Origin: an uncultured bacterium
Lineage (GTDB): Bacteria > Pseudomonadota > Alphaproteobacteria > Rs-D84
NCBI GenBank assembly: GCA_950096895.1
Contig: CATNBF010000011.1
Coordinates: 1-36,655, forward strand
Reading direction: 5' to 3'
Length of the DNA: 36,655 bases
The notes under the pieces were generated by a model, which did no database searches, was not told the origin of the DNA, and saw nothing but the letters and a program-made list of their open reading frames with translations. The position numbers and the translations under genes were made by a program. Position 1 is the first letter of the stretch, and the number at the start of each line of letters is the position of its first letter. This document shows positions 8,894 through 17,560 of the stretch, piece by piece.

Positions 8894-10471
8894 ATGATTA
8901 AGACAGTATCTATGATTGTTTGTGCATTGCCGTTGATTGGGTGTGCGACGGTTCCGACATCGACGTGTGATGCGCGGCTGGATGGGTATGTGGCAAAGAT
9001 AACACCGGATGATTTTAATTATAATCCGTTGGAAACACCAATTGCGACGATTTATCAGGCTGAACTGGCGCGTCCAGGGATTAGTGGTGCGACATTAATC
9101 GAAGATGGATTATCGGCGTTTGTCATTCGGGCGGCATTTGCCCGTATGGCAACCAAGACAATTGATCTGCAAACCTATATCTATAGTAATGATTTTTCAT
9201 CCAAGGTGTTGGTGGGCGAATTAAAAAATGCCGCCGATCGTGGGGTCAAAGTGCGGGTCTTGGTCGATGATTATGGAACGAATTCAGATATTGTGGATGT
9301 GATGTTATTGAACCAGCACCCGAATATAGAGGTCAAGGTCTTTAACACGGTACATAACCGGGCCAAGATTTTATATTATCCGCAATTCTTGATGGATTTT
9401 AACCGGTTAAATTCGCGTATGCATAACAAGCTGTTTGTGGTGGATAATATCGCGCTGATTACCGGTGGCCGTAATGTCGGCAGTAATTATTTTTATCCAG
9501 AAACAGCATCGAATTTTTCGGATACAGATGTGTTATATTTGGGGGATATGACACACTATGCCACCGATAGCTTTAATGAATATTGGAATCATCATCTGGC
9601 CATTCCGGCATCGGTATTTCCCAAGGCCCGATCCAAAAAAGCGACAAAAAAATTAGAAAAAAGTTTCGAAGAAATTCGCCAGCGGGCGCAATCGGACATC
9701 CGCGCCTATGATACTATTATTAACATGGCCCAGAACGAATATCGGGCACGTGGGTTTGATTTCAGCTGGGGGCGCGGGAAATTCTTGGCCGATCCCCCCC
9801 AGAAAGTAGAAATGTCCATGCGGGAAAAAGAACAGTACAAGGGTGATATAATTGAGACATTACAGCATTTGTGGAATACAACCCAGGATTCTGTGTATTT
9901 GTCGGCGGCGTACTTTGTTCCTGGGCCGGGTGGGTTGAAACATATGCTGGGTGAAGAGCGTGATGGGGTGCATCTGACGATTGTGACCAATTCGCTGGCG
10001 TCGACGAATGCCCCGACGGTGTATGCCAAGTGGGAAAAGTATCGAAACAAGCTGATTGAATCTGGGGCAGATGTTTATGAATTCATGTTGTCGGCAGAAA
10101 ATCTGCGGGGCAAGGAACATGATCGCGAACGCAAGCAATCCAGTTTTTCTGTCCTGCATAGCAAGACGATTGTCTTTGATGATGATATTTCATGGATTGG
10201 CAGTTTTAATTTAGATCCGCGCAGTGCCTATTACAACACAGAAAACGTGACGATTTTCGAAAGCGAAGATTTTGCCAAAAAACTGCGCGAGATGATTATT
10301 CGCGATACAAAAACGTCATGGCATGTCACCCTGGACGATGGGAAACCGGTTTGGACCGGGATGCGTCCGGGTGATACGACGCCGCGTGTTTATCATCGGT
10401 CGCCAGATACCAGCATTTTCCGTCGTGCGTTAAAGGTTCTGACGCGGGCGGTTCCAGAAAAGTTCGTGTAA
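8894..10471 (+). CDS. Phospholipase D / cardiolipin-synthase-like lipoprotein
   Basis: A PLD-superfamily enzyme expected to transfer or hydrolyse phosphatidyl groups, like ClsC/YmdC cardiolipin synthases. Residues 1-17 form a lipoprotein signal peptide ending in LIGC (Cys17). Two HKD motifs are present: H177-x-K179-x4-D184 followed by GGRNVGSNYF, and a second near residue 423 (HSKTIVFDDD followed by GSFNLDPRS). Both active-site halves are therefore intact, and the 525-aa length fits the family. Lipid anchoring implies action in the periplasm at the inner or outer membrane. Start ATG 8894 has GGA upstream. It is a single-gene unit with its own promoter and terminator. Substrate is not determinable from sequence. 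Confidence 0.88.
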   Translation: MIKTVSMIVCALPLIGCATVPTSTCDARLDGYVAKITPDDFNYNPLETPIATIYQAELARPGISGATLIEDGLSAFVIRAAFARMATKTIDLQTYIYSNDFSSKVLVGELKNAADRGVKVRVLVDDYGTNSDIVDVMLLNQHPNIEVKVFNTVHNRAKILYYPQFLMDFNRLNSRMHNKLFVVDNIALITGGRNVGSNYFYPETASNFSDTDVLYLGDMTHYATDSFNEYWNHHLAIPASVFPKARSKKATKKLEKSFEEIRQRAQSDIRAYDTIINMAQNEYRARGFDFSWGRGKFLADPPQKVEMSMREKEQYKGDIIETLQHLWNTTQDSVYLSAAYFVPGPGGLKHMLGEERDGVHLTIVTNSLASTNAPTVYAKWEKYRNKLIESGADVYEFMLSAENLRGKEHDRERKQSSFSVLHSKTIVFDDDISWIGSFNLDPRSAYYNTENVTIFESEDFAKKLREMIIRDTKTSWHVTLDDGKPVWTGMRPGDTTPRVYHRSPDTSIFRRALKVLTRAVPEKFV

Positions 10472-10477
10472 ATTATT

Positions 10478-10497
10478 CCCGCCATCGGCGGGATTTT
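10478..10497 (+). terminator. Intrinsic terminator of the phospholipase-D gene
   Basis: Hairpin CCCGCC (10478-10483), loop ATC, GGCGGG (10487-10492), then ATTTTC. The same hairpin core recurs at 15748 and 30919. Confidence 0.8.
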
Positions 10498-10508
10498 CAT
10501 TGGGTGGA

Positions 10509-11417
10509 TCAATCAGAATTTGTGGTTTCGTTTTTTATTTTCACAATCCATCGGTCCATCACATCGTCATAGACATCGTTGGTATTCAAGACGTCAAATC
10601 GTTTTAACTTGCGCATGCCGTATTCGCGCCCCCCGCTGCCGCCACCTTTGAGACAGCGATCGCGAAATTCTTGGTACGATTTGGTGACATAGTGATTGCA
10701 CCGAATTTTTTTGCATGGGGGTGGGTTATTTGTTTGGTTGATGCGGCCCAGATGGCGGCCATTTTCATCAACGGTGAATCCGGCAACGTCCACCTGGTGC
10801 GGGTTGGATTGACGAACGACCATACGGGGATTGGCGATAGATTTTATCCCATGAAAGTGGGTTTCATGATGCTTGTAATTTTCAATAACCAAACCATGAG
10901 GGGCGGTGATATGACCACTGTTGCCATAGCAGACCCAGGTCATAATAATTTGGGAAAAGTGGCCAGGGATACTGTTGATGAAATCCATGATATGGTCATG
11001 GTTGGGGGTAACGATAAATTCATCCAGGTCAATTCGTGCCATCCACCGCATATCATTGCGGTGGCGTTTGATGGCATCGATATAGGCGTCATTTTGGCGT
11101 TTTTCACCCGAAATGTGGGTTAATTCAACAATTCCGCGTTTTATATAGGGGGCCAGAATTTCGGTGGTGTTATCATCAGAATCATTATCGTATAGGTAAA
11201 ACATATCAACGCCGGCGGCAATGTGATAATCCAACCATTCTTTGATATAGGGGCCTTCGTTTTTCATGATGGCCACCACCCCCAGGGTATGTTTGAATGT
11301 GCGTGTGCGATCTGTGCGGCGTGTGCGCCAATAGTTAATTGGCCCCATTAACAAAATATTGCGTATGGATCGACGATAGGTTTTGATCGGAATCCACCAT
11401 GTTAACAGAATTGTCAT
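10509..11417 (-). CDS. Glycosyltransferase, GT92/GT2-like
   Basis: The 302-aa protein has a GT-A-type core. After a short hydrophobic N-terminus, GVVAIMKNEGPYIKEWLDYH (~46-65) is the donor-binding strand typical of this family. YDNDSDDNT follows (~76-84), and DLDEF (~130-134) is the metal-binding DxD-like motif. Conserved His/Asn residues follow in the C-terminal half. It probably builds a surface glycan; acceptor and sugar are unknown. Start ATG 11417 has only a weak ribosome site, so a slightly later start is possible. It stands alone between the PLD gene and glyS on the minus strand. Confidence 0.8.
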   Translation of the reverse strand: MTILLTWWIPIKTYRRSIRNILLMGPINYWRTRRTDRTRTFKHTLGVVAIMKNEGPYIKEWLDYHIAAGVDMFYLYDNDSDDNTTEILAPYIKRGIVELTHISGEKRQNDAYIDAIKRHRNDMRWMARIDLDEFIVTPNHDHIMDFINSIPGHFSQIIMTWVCYGNSGHITAPHGLVIENYKHHETHFHGIKSIANPRMVVRQSNPHQVDVAGFTVDENGRHLGRINQTNNPPPCKKIRCNHYVTKSYQEFRDRCLKGGGSGGREYGMRKLKRFDVLNTNDVYDDVMDRWIVKIKNETTNSD

Positions 11418-11451
11418 CTGGTGATAAAACCGGTTGCGGATTGGAATAAAG

Positions 11452-11537
11452 AAACCACCGTTTTTTTGTTTCGCGGTTTAACCCCAGAAAAAAGGCAAAA
11501 AAATGGGTAAAAAAATGAAACAAAAAAACGGTGGTTT
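11452..11537. repeat. 21-bp inverted repeat with T-tracts, probable terminator
   Basis: The arms 11452-11472 and 11517-11537 are perfectly complementary over 21 bp and enclose a 44-nt A-rich loop. The left arm ends in T7GTTTC, and the same T7GTTTC string follows the right arm's GGTGG core. It lies downstream of glyS (minus strand) and upstream of the glycosyltransferase, so it most likely ends glyS transcription. The long arms and loop are unusual for a terminator. Confidence 0.75.
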
Positions 11538-11570
11538 TTTTGTTTCATAGATTTGGTTTTTGGTCCGATT

Positions 11571-12929
11571 TTATGCGTTGATGATTTCGATCAAGCGGTG
11601 TGTAACATCGTCGGCCGGGATTCTTTCTTGGGCCATTGTGTCACGGTGACGCAGGGTGACGGTTCCATCTTCGATTGTTTGATGATCGACCGTGATACAC
11701 ACAGGTGTGCCGATTTCATCATGCCGGCGATAGTTTTTACCAATGTTGCCGGAATTTTCCAGTTCGATCCGTCCCAGACCCAATGCCCGTAATTTTGTTA
11801 CAATATCGTTCGATATCGTCAACAGTTCGGGTACATTTCGCGCCAGCGGGATAACCGCCGCCTTGACCGGGGCCAATTTCGGTTTTAATTTCAAGACAAT
11901 ACGTGATTTACCGTCGCCCAGATCTTCGTCCGTATATGCATTTAACATAACGGCGAACATTGTGCGGTTAACACCCATTGCGGTTTCGATCACATAGGGG
12001 ATAAAATTGTCACCGGTTTGCGGATCACTGTATGCCAATTTGGTGGTGCTGTCTTTATTTTCCATAACATTGGCGGTGATGTTGAATTCAGATTGGGCCT
12101 TGGTGTGTGATCCCAGGTCAAAGTCTTGACGGTTATGAATTCCTTCGACTTCGTCAAAGCCATCGGGGAATTCGTATTCGATATCGCCGGCCGCCTTGGC
12201 ATAATGGGCCAATTTTTCATGCGGGGTAAAGCGCAATTTTTCCGCCGGAATCCCCAAGACATTTATCCACCAATTCATACGGGCATCGCGCCACATATCA
12301 AAATATTTTTCATCGTCACCGGGACGGACAAAGTATTGCATTTCAGCCTGTTCGAATTCACGCATGCGGAATACAAAACCACGTGGCGAAATTTCATTAC
12401 GAAAGGCCTTGCCGATTTGGGCAATCCCAAACGGCAGCTTGTGCGGTTTCGCGTCCAAGACGTTCTTGAAATTCGTATAGGTTGTTGTTGCTGTTTCCGG
12501 ACGCAGGTATGCATTAATTTCCCCGTTTGCCGTTGCCCCAATCGACAGACCCATCATCAACATATATGGGCGGGGTTCGGTTAAATCCGTGCTGCTGCAA
12601 TTATCGCAACGGGTTGGGTCGGCCATTTTGTCTTGGCGCATGCGGGCACCGCATTTCTTGCATTCAACCAATGGGTCGGAAAAGCAGCCTTCGTGTCCAG
12701 AATATTTCCACAGTAACCGGTTTGTAATCAAGGCGGCATCCAAGCCTTCGATATCGTCACGGGCATAGACCATTGTGTTCCACCATGCTGCACGGATGTT
12801 TTTCATTAATTCAACACCATAGGGGCCGTAATCATACGCCCCGCCCAGACCCCCGTATATTTCAGATCCGGTGAAAATAAATCCGCGTCGCTTGCACAGG
12901 GCGACAATATCATTAATCGATGCTGGCAT
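11571..12929 (-). CDS. glyS: Glycine--tRNA ligase, alpha2 (eukaryote/archaeal-like) type
   Basis: A class II aminoacyl-tRNA synthetase charging tRNA-Gly as a homodimer. The N-terminal motif 1 region FTGSEIYGGLGGAYDYGPYG is diagnostic for the alpha2 GlyRS. A CxxC...CxxC zinc-finger-like insertion (CKKC, CDNC) lies near residues 90-113. RPETA (~143), motif 2 FRNEISPRGFVFRMREFEQAE, motif 3 GVNRTMFAV and a C-terminal anticodon-binding domain ending RLIEIINA complete it. At 452 aa it is a compact but full-length version. The ATG at 12929 has a GGGGG stretch just upstream. A divergent promoter region separates it from the gene at 13068. Confidence 0.96.
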   Translation of the reverse strand: MPASINDIVALCKRRGFIFTGSEIYGGLGGAYDYGPYGVELMKNIRAAWWNTMVYARDDIEGLDAALITNRLLWKYSGHEGCFSDPLVECKKCGARMRQDKMADPTRCDNCSSTDLTEPRPYMLMMGLSIGATANGEINAYLRPETATTTYTNFKNVLDAKPHKLPFGIAQIGKAFRNEISPRGFVFRMREFEQAEMQYFVRPGDDEKYFDMWRDARMNWWINVLGIPAEKLRFTPHEKLAHYAKAAGDIEYEFPDGFDEVEGIHNRQDFDLGSHTKAQSEFNITANVMENKDSTTKLAYSDPQTGDNFIPYVIETAMGVNRTMFAVMLNAYTDEDLGDGKSRIVLKLKPKLAPVKAAVIPLARNVPELLTISNDIVTKLRALGLGRIELENSGNIGKNYRRHDEIGTPVCITVDHQTIEDGTVTLRHRDTMAQERIPADDVTHRLIEIINA

Positions 12930-12971
12930 GTTTTACCCCCAAAAGAAAAACTGTTACTTTATAATACGTGT

Positions 12972-13002
12972 ATTATATTATCTCTAAAATCATATTTTGC
13001 AA
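12972..13002 (-). promoter_or_regulatory. Possible promoter of glyS
   Basis: On the minus strand TTGCAA (12997-13002) is followed after 19 nt by TATAAT (12972-12977). The spacer is longer than ideal; several A/T-rich alternatives exist in the same stretch. Confidence 0.4.
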
Positions 13003-13015
13003 AAGAAATTATTTG

Positions 13016-13044
13016 TTGACAAATGTGTAATATTGTCCTATATT
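13016..13044 (+). promoter_or_regulatory. Strong sigma-70 promoter of the 13068 gene
   Basis: Consensus TTGACA (13016-13021), 17-nt spacer, TATATT (13039-13044), 23 nt before the ATG. Confidence 0.8.
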
Positions 13045-13067
13045 GTTCAGTAACAAAGGGTTATAAA

Positions 13068-13439
13068 ATGTACAAAAGCATAACGACAGCAAAATTAGAC
13101 AATATGGATTTAGAACTGGATCAATACGCCGATGCGGGGCCGCGTGAAATGCACCGTCGGATGATTGATTCTGGGCGTGACGCGATCCAGGCGGCCCGTG
13201 CGGCCAATGGGGTGGTGCGCACGCGCGCAGGATGGGCCATCGTTGGTATTTTGGCGATGATGGGATTAAGATATGGCGATCCGGTTGTTGCGTATTATGT
13301 TGGTATGGTGATGTACCCAGGTTTGATGGGGGCAGTGTTGGCAGCAGCGCATAAAAAGCGGACGGTTAAAAAAAATATCCGCGAAGCGCGATCGTCAATC
13401 TCGGCCTTGCTGATGTCTGGTTTGGAAAAAAAGAAATAA
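13068..13439 (+). CDS. Small membrane protein, unknown
   Basis: The 123-aa protein begins MYKSITTAKLDNMDLELDQY. It has a helical charged N-terminal half and one long or two short hydrophobic segments (~45-90, AGWAIVGILAMMGL and YYVGMVMYPGLMGAVLAAA), then a basic C-terminal tail ending LEKKK. I chose ATG 13068, with AAAGGG upstream, over the 45-nt longer open frame, because the promoter -10 at 13039-13044 lies inside that extension. No family is recognised. It precedes the long coiled-coil gene, which has its own near-identical consensus promoter, so the two may be co-regulated. Confidence 0.75.
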   Translation: MYKSITTAKLDNMDLELDQYADAGPREMHRRMIDSGRDAIQAARAANGVVRTRAGWAIVGILAMMGLRYGDPVVAYYVGMVMYPGLMGAVLAAAHKKRTVKKNIREARSSISALLMSGLEKKK

Positions 13440-13449
13440 TAGGCTGGTA

Positions 13450-13477
13450 TTGACAAATAAAATTCATTGTATATAAT
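13450..13477 (+). promoter_or_regulatory. Strong sigma-70 promoter of the coiled-coil gene
   Basis: TTGACA (13450-13455), 16-nt spacer, TATAAT (13472-13477), about 48 nt before the ATG at 13526. It starts 10 nt after the previous stop codon. Confidence 0.8.
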
Positions 13478-13525
13478 AATAAGTGTGATGAGGGAAAAGA
13501 TTAAATTTACCGAAAGGGGTTAACA

Positions 13526-15733
13526 ATGGCAGGACATGTGACATCTGAAACTTTTGCTTGGGCGATGCGGTTGTTGAATTTACCGATGAATGCGACCCGG
13601 CACCAGATTGAGACCAGAATCAATCATTATCGTCAGCGGTTTAATCCGGCGAAAAAGCCGGGTGATCCCCAATATATCAAGGTTTATAATGCCATTTTGT
13701 TGGCCCAACGGATTTTAGATTCTTACTTTTTGGTCTTGGATATTGAAAATAAACGGCGTAAATCCCCAGAAAACAAAGAATGGGTGCGTCAACAATATGC
13801 AAAATATCAAGAAGAACAGCAAGAAAAGCAGCCCCGCAAGGTTTTACGTCAAGATGATGACGTGCGCCGGGCCATTGATGAAATACGTCAAAAAATTGCA
13901 GCCAAGAAAGCAGCCGCGGCGGCATCCCAGGGCCAGACGGTTAACGTTTCTGCGCCCGTCCAGCCAGATGTAAAGGTGGCGCAAGCAGACAAAGCAACCC
14001 AGGTTGCAGAAGCGGTGGCCCAGGTTCAAGCACAACAAGATGCCGATACTGCCAAAGCAATTCGTGCGGCCGAAATTCGTGCCAAGCGTGTGGCAAATCT
14101 GGTCAAGGCCCGCGCCGCCAAGGCGGCCAAACGTGCCGCCCGTCTGGCCGAAGCCGCCCGCCAAGAAGAATTAGCCCGCGTGGCCGAAGAAAAACGTCAA
14201 GAAGAAGCCGCGCGCCAAGAAGAATTGGCCCGTCAAGAAGAAGCCGCCCGTCAAGTTGATGCAGATGTTATTCAGGATAAACCGGCGGCAGGGTATGTTG
14301 ACATGCTGTTCGGGCCAGTGGAACAACCGGTTGTGGTTCCCACCCAGGCCGAAGATCAAAAGCAAGACCAGCCCACCGATGGTCGCATTGATTTAGATTC
14401 ATCAGATGTGGCGCAACCGGATACAGAAAACCAAGCGTCAGACCAGCCGATGGCGTCCGCCGTTGAAACGGCGGAAAAAGATACGGACACCCGCAGCGAC
14501 GACGAAATTCGTGCGTCGAACGAAGCGTTCTTGCGCGAACAAGAACAATTGCGTCGTCAAGCGGTGGCCGCACAAGAAGCGTCTGTGCAGAAAGTAGAAG
14601 AGATGCCGACACGTGAAAGCGAAGAAATTCGTGCATCAAATGAAGCCTTTTTGCGCGAACAGGCCCAAATTCATCACCAGGCGTCACAGGATCTGCAAGA
14701 ACGGTTAGACGAAGAAAACAAGATGGCGAACCAGCGCAAGGTGAAATTTAACGCGCTGCGTCTGGCCGAAGAAGCCGAGAAATCAGAAGCCACACGTCGT
14801 GCCCAGGCAAACATTGCCCGCGAAGAACGCATCAAGCAGCATATAGACCGTATGAAAGACCAGGTCAAGTCGACCAGTGCAGAATATACTGCGGCGCAGG
14901 GAAAGCTGAATACGATTTTGTATGCGTTGCCGCGGCCCATTGATTACAAGGCCAAGGTCAAAGCGCAAAAGCGCAAGGTGCACGAAGCCTATGTTCAAAT
15001 GAAAGAAATTAAAAAGCATTTGGCCAAGGCAGAAAAGCAGGCGGATCGTGGCAAATTTGATTTAGAGGCCGAAGATGCACGCTGGGCCGCGGAACAGGCG
15101 CGGTTGAGTGAGATTGCAAAAGCAGCCAAAGTGGCCGCAGAACAGGCGAAACGTGATGCAGAAAATGCGCGTCGCAGCCAGGTTATGGCGGTCGCAGAAA
15201 AAATAGCGTCGACCAAAAAGCCGGGTTCAGATCATGATGATAATCACATCAATGGCAATGGGACATCGGCGGCAAGTGTTTCAGGGGTGGGCGTCAATGC
15301 TGGACGCACCCAAACATCGGCCCCAGCGGCCCGGCCGGGTTATGCCGCAATAGAACAGGCAAGTATCCCGGTTGATCAAGATAAACCCAAGACCTTGAAA
15401 GACTATGAACAACGGTTAAAGCAATATATGCAGCAGCCGATAACCCCCAAGCAGCAACGCCGGGTTGATCGTATGTGGGGTATGGTTGAAAAAATCAAAA
15501 GCTTGCAAAAGTATGTCAACTATTCTGTTGTTGCCCAGGTGGTTGTTGGGTTACTGGGATATTTGGCCAAAGATATGAATATTCTGGAAATGGAGCTGAA
15601 TGTTGAAACATTGACGATTTCGACCATTGTTTCGGCGTCGGTTCTGACGGCGTCGTCATGGGTCTTGTTTAACAAGATGGCAAACAAGCGTCGGATTCTG
15701 GCGTGTGAATACCAGATGCTGCAAGAACGTTAA
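13526..15733 (+). CDS. Long coiled-coil protein with N-terminal J-like segment and C-terminal membrane hairpin
   Basis: The 735-aa product is not assigned to a known family. Residues ~10-70 resemble a J-domain fold (LLNLPMNATRHQIETRINHY, then a helix ending AQRIL), but the HPD motif that activates DnaK is absent; NPAKK occupies the place. Residues ~95-590 are highly charged Ala/Glu/Lys/Arg/Gln coiled coil with short repeats, including two copies of EIRASNEAFLREQ. A Gly/Asn/Ser linker (~560-600) follows, then two hydrophobic segments near the C-terminus (~668-685 and ~702-722) that probably anchor it in the inner membrane. Start ATG 13526 has AAAGGGG. A structural or scaffolding role is inferred. 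It ends on a strong terminator. Confidence 0.8.
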   Translation: MAGHVTSETFAWAMRLLNLPMNATRHQIETRINHYRQRFNPAKKPGDPQYIKVYNAILLAQRILDSYFLVLDIENKRRKSPENKEWVRQQYAKYQEEQQEKQPRKVLRQDDDVRRAIDEIRQKIAAKKAAAAASQGQTVNVSAPVQPDVKVAQADKATQVAEAVAQVQAQQDADTAKAIRAAEIRAKRVANLVKARAAKAAKRAARLAEAARQEELARVAEEKRQEEAARQEELARQEEAARQVDADVIQDKPAAGYVDMLFGPVEQPVVVPTQAEDQKQDQPTDGRIDLDSSDVAQPDTENQASDQPMASAVETAEKDTDTRSDDEIRASNEAFLREQEQLRRQAVAAQEASVQKVEEMPTRESEEIRASNEAFLREQAQIHHQASQDLQERLDEENKMANQRKVKFNALRLAEEAEKSEATRRAQANIAREERIKQHIDRMKDQVKSTSAEYTAAQGKLNTILYALPRPIDYKAKVKAQKRKVHEAYVQMKEIKKHLAKAEKQADRGKFDLEAEDARWAAEQARLSEIAKAAKVAAEQAKRDAENARRSQVMAVAEKIASTKKPGSDHDDNHINGNGTSAASVSGVGVNAGRTQTSAPAARPGYAAIEQASIPVDQDKPKTLKDYEQRLKQYMQQPITPKQQRRVDRMWGMVEKIKSLQKYVNYSVVAQVVVGLLGYLAKDMNILEMELNVETLTISTIVSASVLTASSWVLFNKMANKRRILACEYQMLQER

Positions 15734-15744
15734 TGGTATAGATA

Positions 15745-15769
15745 AATCCCGCCAGTGGCGGGATTTTTT
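15745..15769. terminator. Bidirectional intrinsic terminator
   Basis: 9-bp arms AATCCCGCC (15745-15753) and GGCGGGATT (15757-15765), loop AGT, followed by T-tract. It serves the coiled-coil gene and the convergent gene ending at 15768. Confidence 0.9.
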
Positions 15770-17009
15770 AATCGTTACAAATGATGATATACGGGGGAAA
15801 CGATCGGGTGGTATCAATACCCCGTGATCCGCAATCCATACAATTAAATCGTCTGTTTTGGGAATGGATCCGATCAATCGGCACGGTATGTCCATCGACC
15901 GCCGAGACATGGGATACATACGTGCGGGTCGGGAATCCAAAATAAAATCCTCGCGAATCCCCACGGCAAGATGATGCGCCGCCGGGATAGCAACGGGGAT
16001 CTTCGATCTTGTCCGGATTGGGAATGCAATACGTTGTACATGTTTCCGTATCGGTAATGGCATCTTCGCAATCGGTGCATGATGTTGTTGGAATACGCAG
16101 TGTTGCCCCCAATGGGCCATAAACCGCGGTGTATCGTGTGGAATCGCACTTTTTTTCCGATGGTTCCAGGCTGGGGTCGGGGACACATTCCCATTCCAAT
16201 GTGTTGTAATTTAGGCGTGCGGTCATTTGATCGGGGCATACCTTGTCTGGAAATGGGTTAATGCATTCCCAGACAGTATCGACCATAACGGCGGTTTGTC
16301 GGTCTGCGCATAGTGGGCGTCTGGTTTCGTCGGGGACGCATTCTTGGATATCGGTATCCCATATCATATCACCGGCGCATGTGGTCTTTGGGTTGGCGTT
16401 AATGCATTGCCATCGACCAAATCGATATGTTTTAACAGTCCCAACGGCGCATGTAATATCTGTGGCGTCGGGGGCGATGAATTCTGTTTCGGGATCTGGC
16501 ATCTCGTATTGGGTTAGATAAACCAACTGGCCATTGGTTAATTCCATTTTTTCTGCCAATTTTTTGGGGATGGTTCGGCCCGGGGATGCGGTACCAGATA
16601 TGATGGTGCCATCTTGGTAAATGCCAAATGTCCCCGCATCTGGGTATGATTGTTCCAGAATTTCCAGCATATTGTTATACATATCCCCGTCCAGCGGGCG
16701 GGTTGCCGTAACGATATAACTAAAATCAGGCTTTTTACCCCGTACGATTTCGCAATCGGTTACGGTTAATCGCGCATTCATGCATACCATATCCCCATAA
16801 ATACCATTTTGATCGATACAGATATCATTGAATTCTGTGCCCCGTAACATGGCCCCATGAGCGGTTGCCACGCATTCTGCGATGCCCCGCATATCCGCCG
16901 CGGCGATGGCGTATTCTGTTTCATGTTTTTCCACACGCATAGACGGCGAAGAGATGAAATAATATCCGGCCATAAACAGTGTTACCAAAAACAGAATAAA
17001 AATATTCAT
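15768..17009 (-). CDS. Membrane-anchored cysteine-rich extracytoplasmic protein, unknown
   Basis: The 413-aa protein starts with a single hydrophobic segment (~2-20, NIFILFLVTLFMAGYYFI) that looks like an uncleaved anchor. A pilin-like region with Cys pairs follows (ADMRGIAECVATAH), then from ~190 repeated cysteine modules of the type C-x-WxCIN-x-C. These fit a disulfide-rich extracytoplasmic chain. Two adjacent ATG codons (17012 and 17009) are possible. I prefer 17009 because AAGGGGG ends 4 nt before it but only 1 nt before the first. No family recognised. It is convergent with the coiled-coil gene and divergent from lptE. Confidence 0.75.
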   Translation of the reverse strand: MNIFILFLVTLFMAGYYFISSPSMRVEKHETEYAIAAADMRGIAECVATAHGAMLRGTEFNDICIDQNGIYGDMVCMNARLTVTDCEIVRGKKPDFSYIVTATRPLDGDMYNNMLEILEQSYPDAGTFGIYQDGTIISGTASPGRTIPKKLAEKMELTNGQLVYLTQYEMPDPETEFIAPDATDITCAVGTVKTYRFGRWQCINANPKTTCAGDMIWDTDIQECVPDETRRPLCADRQTAVMVDTVWECINPFPDKVCPDQMTARLNYNTLEWECVPDPSLEPSEKKCDSTRYTAVYGPLGATLRIPTTSCTDCEDAITDTETCTTYCIPNPDKIEDPRCYPGGASSCRGDSRGFYFGFPTRTYVSHVSAVDGHTVPIDRIHSQNRRFNCMDCGSRGIDTTRSFPPYIIICND

Positions 17010-17086
17010 CATTCCCCCTTGCGATTTAATAAAAGTCTAGCTAATATAAAGGAGAAGTTCAACACCAAAAAACAGACGTGCACGTT

Positions 17087-17560
17087 ATGAAAAAAATCTT
17101 AATCTTTTTGTTCTTGGGGGCATGTGGATTTTCGCCCATGTTTTCTGGGCACAGTACAGACGTCTATGTTCCGCCGATCAGTGGGATTAACGGTATCGAA
17201 TTACGAAATGCATTAAATGCAAAGTTTGGGGGCGCACGCGATCCCAACGCGATGTATAAATTAACCATTAATTTGGCCGAACCGGTGACCACGTACAAGG
17301 CGTTACAAAACACCGGGGATGCATCCTGGCGCGAGGTGCAGGTGGCCGCATCTTATACACTAAGCACAGGTGATGAAACATTGGCCACAGGATATGAAAC
17401 CGCATCAGAATCGTATGCATTTGTACGTTATCTGGTGGCGGCAAATGCGTCATACAATAATGCTGTGGCGAATACAATTAATGTCTTGGCAGATAAAATC
17501 AGCGCACGTGTGATTGCCGAAATAAATGCCTATGATCATGGGGGCAAAGACGCCCGATGA
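17087..17560 (+). CDS. lptE: LPS-assembly lipoprotein LptE
   Basis: LptE plugs the LptD barrel in the outer membrane and helps insert lipopolysaccharide. The protein opens with a short lipoprotein signal peptide (MKKILIFLFLGAC, Cys13), then CGFSPMF and a conserved beta-strand pattern ending in a helix with NVLADKISARVIAEI. This matches the alphaproteobacterial LptE family in length (157 aa). I chose ATG 17087 over GTG 17078 because the signal peptide starts there. The AGGAGA at 17050-17055 is too far upstream to serve either start. It overlaps holA by 4 bases (ATGA), the same neighbour pair as in E. coli, and begins the lptE-holA-map-radC unit. Confidence 0.88.
   Translation: MKKILIFLFLGACGFSPMFSGHSTDVYVPPISGINGIELRNALNAKFGGARDPNAMYKLTINLAEPVTTYKALQNTGDASWREVQVAASYTLSTGDETLATGYETASESYAFVRYLVAANASYNNAVANTINVLADKISARVIAEINAYDHGGKDAR

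Noticed and set aside
12930..13015. T-box or other riboswitch upstream of glyS
   Set aside because: The region is short, A/T-rich, without a T-box motif or terminator.
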